From contig NZ_JARXVT010000004.1 of assembly GCF_029892845.1 (NCBI RefSeq), forward strand, positions 124,001 to 188,000: a DNA stretch of 64,000 bases, read 5' to 3'. Below are positions 29,582 through 38,062 of this stretch, one piece after another. The notes under the pieces were generated by a model. That model saw nothing but the letters and a program-made list of their open reading frames with translations. It had not been told where the DNA came from and ran no database searches. Source of the stretch: Aurantimicrobium minutum (GTDB lineage: Bacteria > Actinomycetota > Actinomycetes > Actinomycetales > Microbacteriaceae). The first letter of the stretch is position 1. Every line of letters begins with the position of its first letter. A program made the position numbers and the translations under genes.

Positions 29582-30148
29582 GTGGCTAAGAACTCTGAAG
29601 AAAACATCACTGCAGACTCAACTGTTGATGAAAACGGTGCTGGCAAAGGTCACGCAACCCCTAGTCGCAAAGAAAGAGAAGCTGCAAATAAGCGACCTCT
29701 CGTTCCCAGCGACCGCAAGGAAGCAGCTCGTTTGGAACGTGCACGCATGAATGAGCAGCGCAACAAGCAGCGAATTGGACTTGCTGCTGGAGACGAGCGT
29801 TACCTCCCCATGCGTGACCGTGGTCCTCAGAAGAAGTTTGCTCGCGATTTTGTCGATGCCCGTTACAACGTTGGCGAACTGATGGTTCCCTTTATGTTCT
29901 TGGTCATCATCATGACGTTCATTCCTAGTCTTCCTGTGCAGGAAAGCTCATTCCTAGTGCTCTGGGCTTTCTTCTTTATCGCCCTGACCGATGTCATGAT
30001 TTTGGGTGTGCAGCTACGCAAGCGTGTTACAGCTAAATTCGGATCGGTCGATAAGGGCGTTCGTTGGTATGCAGGTATGCGTAGCCTTCAAATGCGACCT
30101 CTTCGCTTGCCCAAGCCTCAGGTAGCACGCCGCCAATACCCCAGCTAA
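29582..30148 (+). CDS. DUF3043 membrane protein
   Basis: A 188-residue protein of an actinobacterial family of unknown function. The first 100 residues are hydrophilic and charged (SRKEREAANKRPLVP, RMNEQRNKQRIGLAAGDERYLP), followed by two transmembrane helices at about 110-150 and a basic C-terminus. Conserved family lines are ARDFVDARYNVGE and VDKGVRWYAGMRSLQMRPLRLPKP. GTG at 29582 has AAAGGA 7 nt upstream. It converges with pyrD, only 4 nt apart. Confidence 0.85.
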   Translation: MAKNSEENITADSTVDENGAGKGHATPSRKEREAANKRPLVPSDRKEAARLERARMNEQRNKQRIGLAAGDERYLPMRDRGPQKKFARDFVDARYNVGELMVPFMFLVIIMTFIPSLPVQESSFLVLWAFFFIALTDVMILGVQLRKRVTAKFGSVDKGVRWYAGMRSLQMRPLRLPKPQVARRQYPS

Positions 30149-30152
30149 GTAA

Positions 30153-31214
30153 TTAGCGTTGAGCTGCGATCTTCTTCAAAACGCGGTTCATTTTGATTGC
30201 CCACAGAGGGCCGTTGTAAACAAAAGCTGAGTATCCCTGAACCAAGGTTGCACCAGCATCAAGACGCTCTTGTATTTGTTGCGCTGTCTCGATACCGCCG
30301 ACAGAAATAATGCACATTTCAGCTGGAACAATAGCTCTTATCTGCTTGAGTACCTCTAGTGAGCGCGATGCCAAAGGTGCACCCGAGAGACCGCCAGCGC
30401 CAATAGCTGCCACTTTGTCTGGATCTGATATGAGACCATCACGACTAATTGTGGTGTTGGTGGCAATGATTCCATCTAACTTGAGAGTGACTGCCAACTG
30501 AGCAATTTCAGCGATTTCTTCCTCTGTGAGATCTGGTGCAATCTTCACCAAAAGAGGGGTGGAGCCTGCAGCGGACTTCACTGCTTCGAGCAGCGGCTTC
30601 AAGTGAGATATTTCCTGTAGGCCACGAAGTCCAGGGGTATTCGGTGAGCTGACGTTGACAACGAGGTAATCAGCCAAAGGTGCTAGAAGTTGTGAACTGA
30701 TGAGGTAATCCTCAATCGCATTCTCAACTTCAGTAATGCGGGACTTACCAATGTTCACACCAATAACTGGACGATGTTTCAGCGCGCGAAGCTTCTTCAA
30801 ACGAGGGACAGCTGCTGCCGCTCCCCCGTTATTGAAACCCATTCGATTAATCAGTGCACGATCAGGGATAAGTCGAAACAGGCGTGGTTTTGGGTTGCCT
30901 GGCTGAGCATGAGCAGTCAGAGTCCCGACTTCAACATGGCCAAAACCAAGTGCATATAGCCCGGAAACCATGGTGACATCCTTGTCGAACCCTGCCGCCA
31001 TTCCAAAGGGAGAGTCGAAGTGCAAACCTAAGGCCTGAACATGCAGTTCCGGCACAGGTTTGCTGGCCGCATGCTTGATTCCACGGATACCTGGCAGTCC
31101 TGCAAGTTTGATTACCAATGCACCGAGGTGATGTGCATCCTCAGGATCAAGGTATTTAAAGAACCCTTTGAAAATCAGGTTATAGAACGAGTGTTCCCCG
31201 TTGTGAGTTACCAC
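30153..31214 (-). CDS. pyrD: Dihydroorotate dehydrogenase (quinone), class 2
   Basis: A 353-residue FMN enzyme of pyrimidine synthesis. The N-terminal helical extension (YNLIFKGFFKYLDPEDAHHLG) marks class 2, which is membrane-associated and reduces quinone. FMN and substrate motifs include GMAAGFDKD, NRMGFNNGG, VNVSSPNTPGLRGLQ with the catalytic Ser, TNTTISRDG, and QGYSAFVYNGP at the end. The GTG is 3 nt after the nrdR stop, so it is coupled. It is the last gene of the long minus-strand run. Confidence 0.96.
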   Translation of the reverse strand: MVTHNGEHSFYNLIFKGFFKYLDPEDAHHLGALVIKLAGLPGIRGIKHAASKPVPELHVQALGLHFDSPFGMAAGFDKDVTMVSGLYALGFGHVEVGTLTAHAQPGNPKPRLFRLIPDRALINRMGFNNGGAAAAVPRLKKLRALKHRPVIGVNIGKSRITEVENAIEDYLISSQLLAPLADYLVVNVSSPNTPGLRGLQEISHLKPLLEAVKSAAGSTPLLVKIAPDLTEEEIAEIAQLAVTLKLDGIIATNTTISRDGLISDPDKVAAIGAGGLSGAPLASRSLEVLKQIRAIVPAEMCIISVGGIETAQQIQERLDAGATLVQGYSAFVYNGPLWAIKMNRVLKKIAAQR

Positions 31215-31217
31215 TAC

Positions 31218-31682
31218 TTACTCAGCCTGACCGTTTTGACGCTCAGAACGAAGCGTCTGAACAGCCACTTCGAAATCTTCAAGCGAGTCAAACGCCTGAT
31301 AAACACTGGCGAATCGGAGATACGCAACTTCATCGAGTTCACGTAAGGACGGCAAAATGGCCAGGCCAATTTCGTTGGCTTCAATTTGAGAAGCACCGGT
31401 GGCACGAATGGTTTCTTCTACCTTTTGAGCCAACACTGCAAGATCGGCATCAGTCACGGGACGACCTTGACATGCCTTACGAACACCCGCAACAACCTTT
31501 TCACGGCTGAAAGATTCGACGACTCCTGAACGTTTGATCACGGACAAAGAAGCTGTCTCAAGCGTTGAGAAGCGGCCATTGCACTCTGGGCACTGGCGTC
31601 GACGACGGATAGAAAGTCCATCGTCACTTGTTCGCGAGTCAATTACTCGGGAGTCTGAATGGCGACAAAAGGGGCAATACAT
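31218..31682 (-). CDS. nrdR: Transcriptional repressor NrdR
   Basis: A 154-residue regulator of ribonucleotide reductase genes. A zinc ribbon with Cys3, Cys6, Cys31 and Cys34 (CPFC...CPEC) is followed by an ATP-cone (about 46-136) that senses ATP/dATP. No nrd genes are in the window, so it acts elsewhere. It sits 4 nt after hisD and 3 nt before pyrD, downstream of dnaE, linking it by transcription to DNA replication and nucleotide synthesis. Confidence 0.97.
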   Translation of the reverse strand: MYCPFCRHSDSRVIDSRTSDDGLSIRRRRQCPECNGRFSTLETASLSVIKRSGVVESFSREKVVAGVRKACQGRPVTDADLAVLAQKVEETIRATGASQIEANEIGLAILPSLRELDEVAYLRFASVYQAFDSLEDFEVAVQTLRSERQNGQAE

Positions 31683-31686
31683 TCGA

Positions 31687-33003
31687 CTAATTGTCCTCTG
31701 TGTTGAAACGGATATCTACAGCATCACCGTGTGCGGGTAAATCTTCATCATCGGCCAACACACGAATACCCTGAGCAACTTCTTTGAGTGCATCTTTGCT
31801 GTACTCAATGATTTGTTGTGGCCGTAAGAATGTGTATGCCCCGAGGCCAGAGGAGAACAAAGCTTGTCCAGCTGTAGGGAGAACGTGATTAGAACCGGCG
31901 GAGTAGTCACCCAGGCTGACGGGAGTGAAGTCTCCGACGAATACAGCTCCGGCGTTGGTTATCTGAGTAACCAGTTGGGAAGCGTGTTCGCTTTGAATCT
32001 CTAGGTGTTCAGGGCCATAAGCATTGGAGAAGTCGACGGCGACGGAAAGATCATCAACGAGAACTATTGCTGATTGTGGCCCCTCAAGAGCAATTTTTAC
32101 TCGAGCTGAGTGTGGAGTAGCGCATGCCTGTTTGCTGATTTCTGCTTCGACCGCAGCAGCGAGTTCGACAGAGTCCGTTACCAGGACGGCGGAGGCCATT
32201 TCATCGTGTTCCGCTTGAGATATGAGGTCAGCAGCAACGTATTCAGCACGGGCCGACGAATCAGCAATGATAAGAATTTCTGTTGGTCCAGCCTCAGAAT
32301 CAATCCCCACACGGCCACGTACAAGGCGCTTCGCAGCCGCAACATAGACATTGCCAGGACCAGTAACAACATTCACCGGCACGAGATCAAGATCTTCCAC
32401 ACCGTAAGCAAAAGCGCCGATAGCTCCGGCCCCACCCATGGCATAAATTTCATTCACGTCTAAAAGACCAGCGGCAGCAAGAATTGTGGGGTGTACGCGA
32501 CCACCGAAGTGAGCCTGCGGCGGAGAAGCTAAGGCGATTGAACGAACACCGGCAACCTGTGCAGGAACAACATTCATAATGACGCTTGAGGGATAGACAG
32601 CTTTTCCACCAGGAACGTAAAGTCCCACACGTTCAACTGGCTGCCAACGCTGAGTAATCACAGCACCTGAAGCAATTTCAGAGCTGACTGCTGGTGGAAC
32701 TTGAGCCTGAGAGCCAACCCTGACACGCGAAATGGCAGTTTCTAGTGAGCTTCGAAGCTCAGGTGAAAGTCCAGCAACTGCTTCATCGATGTGTGTTTGA
32801 GGTACACGAATTTCATATTCTGACACATTGTCCAAACGCAGAGCTTGCTCTCGTAAGGCAAGCGAACCGTCTGTGCGGACAGCAGTAATGATCTCACTGG
32901 CAACATCAAGTGCCGTATCTACATCTAGCTCAGTGCGAGGAATAAGCCCCAAGAATTGAGCACGAGTAGGACGTGAACCACGCAGGTCAAGAGTACGAAT
33001 CAT
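31687..33003 (-). CDS. hisD: Histidinol dehydrogenase
   Basis: A 438-residue NAD+-dependent zinc enzyme converting L-histidinol to L-histidine. Family lines are [20 protein letters not shown] (about 127-146), [29 protein letters not shown] and [10 protein letters not shown] with the catalytic His. The ATG at 33003 has TAGACT about 10 nt upstream, so an internal promoter inside the dnaE-hisD gap is likely. Other his genes are not in the window; in many actinobacteria hisD heads the his operon, so its placement after dnaE is uncommon but not unique. Confidence 0.96.
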   Translation of the reverse strand: MIRTLDLRGSRPTRAQFLGLIPRTELDVDTALDVASEIITAVRTDGSLALREQALRLDNVSEYEIRVPQTHIDEAVAGLSPELRSSLETAISRVRVGSQAQVPPAVSSEIASGAVITQRWQPVERVGLYVPGGKAVYPSSVIMNVVPAQVAGVRSIALASPPQAHFGGRVHPTILAAAGLLDVNEIYAMGGAGAIGAFAYGVEDLDLVPVNVVTGPGNVYVAAAKRLVRGRVGIDSEAGPTEILIIADSSARAEYVAADLISQAEHDEMASAVLVTDSVELAAAVEAEISKQACATPHSARVKIALEGPQSAIVLVDDLSVAVDFSNAYGPEHLEIQSEHASQLVTQITNAGAVFVGDFTPVSLGDYSAGSNHVLPTAGQALFSSGLGAYTFLRPQQIIEYSKDALKEVAQGIRVLADDEDLPAHGDAVDIRFNTEDN

Positions 33004-33024
33004 CAGAAGTCCAGTCTAATTCCG

Positions 33025-36000
33025 CTATCCCAGGCAACCTGGACCGAGAAGAGACTTGAGTTCACCATAGAGATCAGAGGAGATATTTACTTTGGCTGGA
33101 AGTTCAAAGACGCGAGCAGTTGCTCCACGAGTGAGCCGCAAACGAACCTCACTGTCACCAGGGTGTCGCTTGAGAACAGCAGAGAGTTCACCAATCGTCG
33201 CAGAGGTAGCACGAACTTCTGGAAGTACTAGATTGAGCGGTCCTTGCTGGCCAATAACAGCACCCACATCTGGGACGAACATGCTCATGGCCTGGATATT
33301 AAGGCCATCATCACGAACATTGACACGACCCTTGACTGCTAACACAAGGTCCGTTTCCAGCATTGGGCCAAATTCTTGATAAGTGCGACCGAGCAACATG
33401 ATGTCCATCTCGCCGCCAAAATCTTCGAGTTTGATAATGCCGTAAGCATTACCCGACTTCTTGGCTATGCGGCGTTGAACCTCAGTGACTAAACCTGCCA
33501 ATACGACAATGTCGCCGTCCATTGTGGAATCACTTGTTGTCAGATCATTGATGGTGACTGTTGCATGTTTGGCCAACTGCAATTCCAGGCCAGCCAACGG
33601 GTGATCGGAAACATAGAGCCCGAGCATTTCTCGCTCAAAGGCAAGCTTGTCCCGTTTGGTGAATTCTGGTCGGTCGGGAACTTGAGAATGTTCTTCGGCA
33701 AATTCGAACATGTCGCCAAAGAGATCGACCTGCCCCAAAGCTTCATTGCGCTTGAGGCTGACGGCAGACTCGACGGCATCCTCGTGGATCTCGACCAGGG
33801 CACGTCGAGTGTTACCCATGGCGTCAAAGGCACCCGCCTTGATGAGGGATTCCAAGGTCTTCTTGTTGGCTACTTGTGTGGGAACTTTCTTCAAGAAGTC
33901 ATGGAATGTCTCGAAACGTCCTTTGTCTGCACGAGCAGCTTTGATGTGTTCGACAACTCCAAAGCCGACATTTCGAATAGCACCCATGCCGAATCGAATG
34001 TCTTGACCTACAGCAGAGAAAACACCATCTGATTCGTTCACATCAGGAGCGAGGACGTTGAGCCCCATTCGGCGACATTCAGAGAGATAGATGCCTAACT
34101 TGTCTTTCGAGTCGCCCACAGAAGTCAGCAGCGCTGCCATATATTCCGCGGGGAAATTCGCTTTGAGGTAGGCAGTCCAGTAACTGAGCACGCCGTAACC
34201 AGCTGAGTGGGCCTTATTGAAGGCATAGTCTGCGAACGGCATCAGCGTATCCCAGAGAATCTTCACTGCCGGGGCTGAGTAACCATTGGCGAGCATGCCA
34301 GATTCAAAATCAGCAAACTGCTTATCAAGCTCTGATTTCTTCTTTTTACCCATGGCGCGACGCAAAACGTCCGCTTGCCCCAGGGTGAAGCCAGCAACTT
34401 TCTGAGCTACAGCCATGACCTGCTCTTGATACACAATCAAGCCATACGTGGTTCCCAGAATTTCTGAGAGTGGCTCCTCTAACTCTGGGTGAATGGGTTC
34501 AATTTCTTGAAGACCGTTTTTTCGCAGGGCGTAGTTAGTGTGGGAATTCATGCCCATTGGACCTGGGCGGTACAAGGCGATAACAGCCGAAATATCTTCG
34601 AAGTTTGTGGGCTTCAATTGGCGCAACAATGCGCGCATCGGGCCACCATCTAGCTGGAATACTCCAAGGGTGTCTCCGCGAGAAAGCAATTCATAAGTTG
34701 CTGGGTCAGAATCCAAATCCAATAATTCAGGCTCAACAGTGATGCCTCGGTTGTTCTGAATGTTCACGAGTGCGTCTTGAATAACCGTAAGGTTACGAAG
34801 CCCCAAGAAGTCCATCTTGAGGAGTCCCAGCGACTCGCACGGTGGTTGGTCAAATTGGGTAATGATGGCGCCGTCATCTTCACGTTTCATGATGGGGATG
34901 ACGTCCATCAACGGTTCTGCTGACATGATCACACCTGCAGCGTGAACACCCCATTGGCGTTTGAGGTTTTCGATTCCCTGGGCCGTATTGAAAACTGTCT
35001 GAGCATCTACATCAGATTCAAGTACGGATCTAAAGTCAGCAGCTTCTTTATAGCGAGGCGCCTGAGGATCCATAATTTCGGTTAAGGTGATGTCTTTACC
35101 CATGATAGAAGGAGGCATCGCCTTGGTGAGCTTCTCCCCTACCGAATAGGGCATACCAAGTACTCGCGAGGAGTCCTTGAGCGCTTGCTTTGCCTTGATA
35201 GTTCCATATGTCACGATCTGCGCAACACGGTCGCTGCCGTACTTCTCCGTGACATAACGAATAACTTCACCGCGACGACGATCATCGAAGTCGACGTCCA
35301 CGTCGGGCATTGACACACGTTCGGGGTTGAGGAATCGCTCAAAGATGAGACCGTGGTGAAGGGGATCTAGTTCAGTGATTCCCATGGCGTAGGAAGCAAG
35401 AGAACCAGCGGCTGAACCACGACCTGGACCAACACGAATTCCTTGCTGACGTGCCCACGCGATGAAGTCAGAAACGACGAGGAAGTATCCGGGGAATCCC
35501 ATCTGAATAATGACGTCTACTTCATATTTTGCCTGAGCTTTGTGAGCGTCAGAAACTCCTCCGGGGAAACGTCGTTCCAGACCGGAAGCAACTTCTTTTT
35601 CAAACCAAGAAGCTTCTGTTTCTCCCTCGGGGACAGGGAAACGAGGCATGAGGTCGCGCTTCTCAAAGCTTGTTTCACAGCGTTCTGCGATGAGCAGAGT
35701 GTTGTCACAAGCTTCTGGATAGTCTGCGAATAAGCGACGCATTTCCGCGGCTGACTTGAGATAGAACTCATTCGATTCAAATTTGAAGCGGTTTGGGTCA
35801 TCCAGAGTTGAGCCTGACTGAACGCACAACAAAGCAGCGTGAGCATCCGCATCGTGAGCGTGCGTGTAGTGAAGGTCATTGGTGGCAACAAGCGGCAAAC
35901 CGAGATCTTTAGAAAGCTTAATTAGGTCGGTGACGACGCGTCGCTCAATATCGAGACCGTGGTCCATGATTTCGACAAAGAAATTCTCTGCGCCAAAAAT

Positions 36001-36540
36001 GTCACGAAATTCTGCAGCAGCCGCCCGTGCTTCGGCATACTGACCAATTCGCAACCGGGTCTGGATTTCTCCACCAGGACAACCAGTCGTGGCGATCAGA
36101 CCTTTGCCATAGGTGTTGAGGAGATCTCTGTCCATACGTGGCTTGAAGTAATACCCCTCAAGAGAGGCCAAAGAAGACATCTTGAAAAGGTTGTGCATTC
36201 CTTCAGTAGAAGAAGAAAGCATTGTCATGTGCGTATACGCGCCACCACCTGAGACATCATCATCGCCACCGTTGTTCCAGCGAATACGTGTCTTATCTGT
36301 GCGGTGGGTGCCAGGAGTGAGGTATGCCTCTGTCCCAATAATGGGCTTGATTCCCGCATCAGTTGCTGCGTTCCAGAAGTCGTAGGCGCCGAACATGTTT
36401 CCATGGTCAGTAATGGCAATAGCCGGCATTCCTGATTCAACAGCAGCGTTAATCAAAGGTTTGACTCGAGCAGCACCATCGAGCATCGAATACTCAGAGT
36501 GAACGTGAAGGTGAACGAACGAGTCGTTTTCCTTGCCCAT
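33025..36540 (-). CDS. dnaE: DNA polymerase III alpha subunit
   Basis: A 1171-residue replicative polymerase of the DnaE1 type. It has an N-terminal PHP domain (HLHVHSEYSMLDGAAR at about 10-25), palm catalytic aspartates in PDVDVDFDDRRR (about 412-423), the beta-clamp/fingers region, and a C-terminal OB fold and tau-binding region (about 1000-1171). The ATG at 36540 has GGAGTG 4 nt upstream; the GTG six bases before is less likely. A -10-like TAGAAT lies in the 37-bp gap after lnt. Confidence 0.98.
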   Translation of the reverse strand: MGKENDSFVHLHVHSEYSMLDGAARVKPLINAAVESGMPAIAITDHGNMFGAYDFWNAATDAGIKPIIGTEAYLTPGTHRTDKTRIRWNNGGDDDVSGGGAYTHMTMLSSSTEGMHNLFKMSSLASLEGYYFKPRMDRDLLNTYGKGLIATTGCPGGEIQTRLRIGQYAEARAAAAEFRDIFGAENFFVEIMDHGLDIERRVVTDLIKLSKDLGLPLVATNDLHYTHAHDADAHAALLCVQSGSTLDDPNRFKFESNEFYLKSAAEMRRLFADYPEACDNTLLIAERCETSFEKRDLMPRFPVPEGETEASWFEKEVASGLERRFPGGVSDAHKAQAKYEVDVIIQMGFPGYFLVVSDFIAWARQQGIRVGPGRGSAAGSLASYAMGITELDPLHHGLIFERFLNPERVSMPDVDVDFDDRRRGEVIRYVTEKYGSDRVAQIVTYGTIKAKQALKDSSRVLGMPYSVGEKLTKAMPPSIMGKDITLTEIMDPQAPRYKEAADFRSVLESDVDAQTVFNTAQGIENLKRQWGVHAAGVIMSAEPLMDVIPIMKREDDGAIITQFDQPPCESLGLLKMDFLGLRNLTVIQDALVNIQNNRGITVEPELLDLDSDPATYELLSRGDTLGVFQLDGGPMRALLRQLKPTNFEDISAVIALYRPGPMGMNSHTNYALRKNGLQEIEPIHPELEEPLSEILGTTYGLIVYQEQVMAVAQKVAGFTLGQADVLRRAMGKKKKSELDKQFADFESGMLANGYSAPAVKILWDTLMPFADYAFNKAHSAGYGVLSYWTAYLKANFPAEYMAALLTSVGDSKDKLGIYLSECRRMGLNVLAPDVNESDGVFSAVGQDIRFGMGAIRNVGFGVVEHIKAARADKGRFETFHDFLKKVPTQVANKKTLESLIKAGAFDAMGNTRRALVEIHEDAVESAVSLKRNEALGQVDLFGDMFEFAEEHSQVPDRPEFTKRDKLAFEREMLGLYVSDHPLAGLELQLAKHATVTINDLTTSDSTMDGDIVVLAGLVTEVQRRIAKKSGNAYGIIKLEDFGGEMDIMLLGRTYQEFGPMLETDLVLAVKGRVNVRDDGLNIQAMSMFVPDVGAVIGQQGPLNLVLPEVRATSATIGELSAVLKRHPGDSEVRLRLTRGATARVFELPAKVNISSDLYGELKSLLGPGCLG

Positions 36541-36577
36541 TTTCACTCCAGTTTCGTAAGCCTCAAGAACTTCAATT

Positions 36578-38062
36578 CTAGGGCTTGCGGCGAATCAAAA
36601 TGAGCGACAATCCGACAATTCCCACAGCTCCGATGGTCCATTCAATGAATCGTCCAAACGCCATGGCTGGAGTGATTGTTGAACTCAGAGGAACTGCGCT
36701 CAGCATGGCTCCAGGTTGGTAAGCAGGGATACTGTCTATCGTTTCGCCAGTGGGCGAAATTATCTCGGACGTCCCTACTGTGGAGATATTCACAACCGAA
36801 CGGCCGGTCTCTATCGCGCGGAGTCGAGCGATAGAGAGTTGTTGAAGGTTCTCAGAGGTTTTGCCAAAATCTGCATTGTTTGTCTGGGCGAGAATGAGCT
36901 CGGCACCCTGAGAAATCATTTGATACGCCTGTTGATCGTCGGTGATATCAAAACAGATGGCGATACCAGCGAGCACACCGTTGATATCAACGACATTTGA
37001 CCGAGTTCCAAATGAATAGTTACGGGTAACAAGATCAACAAGATCAGGTTGGAATGTGCGCCACAAATCTCTGTTTGGCATGTACTCGGCAAAAGGAACC
37101 GGATGGATTTTGTCGTATTGAGCCTGGAGTCCATCGGACCACACCAACGATGAATTGAAATATCGCTCATCGCTCGTTGTGGTGATTGTTCCGGTCACGA
37201 TTGGGGCTTCTATTTTTGCCGAAACGGTGGTTAACATCAGCGCAGCCAATTGGGATTGGAGGGGATCAATATCACTTGCGTTCTCTGGCCACACAACCAT
37301 ATCGACGTCCTTGCCCACAAAAGGAAGAGTCCCTGAGATGTGATCTTGCAAAATCTCCCCCGGAGCGCCATGGTCGAACAATCCAGCTTTTGAGTTTCCT
37401 TGAACCGCAAGCACTTTGGTCGTGCCAGAAATATCAATGACGAAACTTGGAACAGCAATCGCAGCGACAAACACCAGGATGGGAAGAACCAGCAAGGAGC
37501 GTCGCTTCTCCCTGAGAACCTGAAATATCAAAGCCGCAGTCAGAGCAACTACGAACGTGACCCCTGCAGTTCCTACCCAGGCGACATCATGCGCAAGAGG
37601 ACTTTGGGATTGCGAATGGGCGAGACGACCCCAGGAAAATCCTCCGTATGGCCACACGCTGGTAACGCTTTCTCGGAGTGTCCAGAGTGCAGCAATCACA
37701 ATGCTGACGAGTCCTAGACGCCCAAAACGTGATGGCCATCTTGTTGGACCTCGATTGAGTGCTAAAGCCATGAGGGAAGCACCCAATCCAAAGAACAAGG
37801 CTTGAAGTATGCCCAGAGCAAGCCATGGCACGGGCCCCAGATATAGCGTCAACCAGTTGATCAGAGATAACCAAAAACTGGCACCCGCAGCCGTTCCAAT
37901 TACGAAAGAACTCCAGAAACGGCGTCCAAGCAAGGACCACAGAAGGAGAAACACACCAATGAAAGCAAGTGGCCAAAAATTAGTGGCGGGGAACGCTCCC
38001 TGTAAAGCGAAACCCGAAACCATAGCTAGTGCCAGGGCAATCCAGAAATTGAGTCTTTTCAT
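36578..38062 (-). CDS. lnt: Apolipoprotein N-acyltransferase
   Basis: A 494-residue membrane enzyme adding the third acyl chain to lipoproteins. Six to eight N-terminal helices (about 1-210) precede a nitrilase-like periplasmic domain (about 215-450) with the catalytic triad: Glu in VVWPENASD, Lys in YDKIHPVPFAEY and Cys in GIAICFDIT. A final helix ends the protein. The start directly follows the helY stop. Lipoprotein substrates encoded in the window include CtaC and the FKBP protein. Confidence 0.94.
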   Translation of the reverse strand: MKRLNFWIALALAMVSGFALQGAFPATNFWPLAFIGVFLLLWSLLGRRFWSSFVIGTAAGASFWLSLINWLTLYLGPVPWLALGILQALFFGLGASLMALALNRGPTRWPSRFGRLGLVSIVIAALWTLRESVTSVWPYGGFSWGRLAHSQSQSPLAHDVAWVGTAGVTFVVALTAALIFQVLREKRRSLLVLPILVFVAAIAVPSFVIDISGTTKVLAVQGNSKAGLFDHGAPGEILQDHISGTLPFVGKDVDMVVWPENASDIDPLQSQLAALMLTTVSAKIEAPIVTGTITTTSDERYFNSSLVWSDGLQAQYDKIHPVPFAEYMPNRDLWRTFQPDLVDLVTRNYSFGTRSNVVDINGVLAGIAICFDITDDQQAYQMISQGAELILAQTNNADFGKTSENLQQLSIARLRAIETGRSVVNISTVGTSEIISPTGETIDSIPAYQPGAMLSAVPLSSTITPAMAFGRFIEWTIGAVGIVGLSLILIRRKP

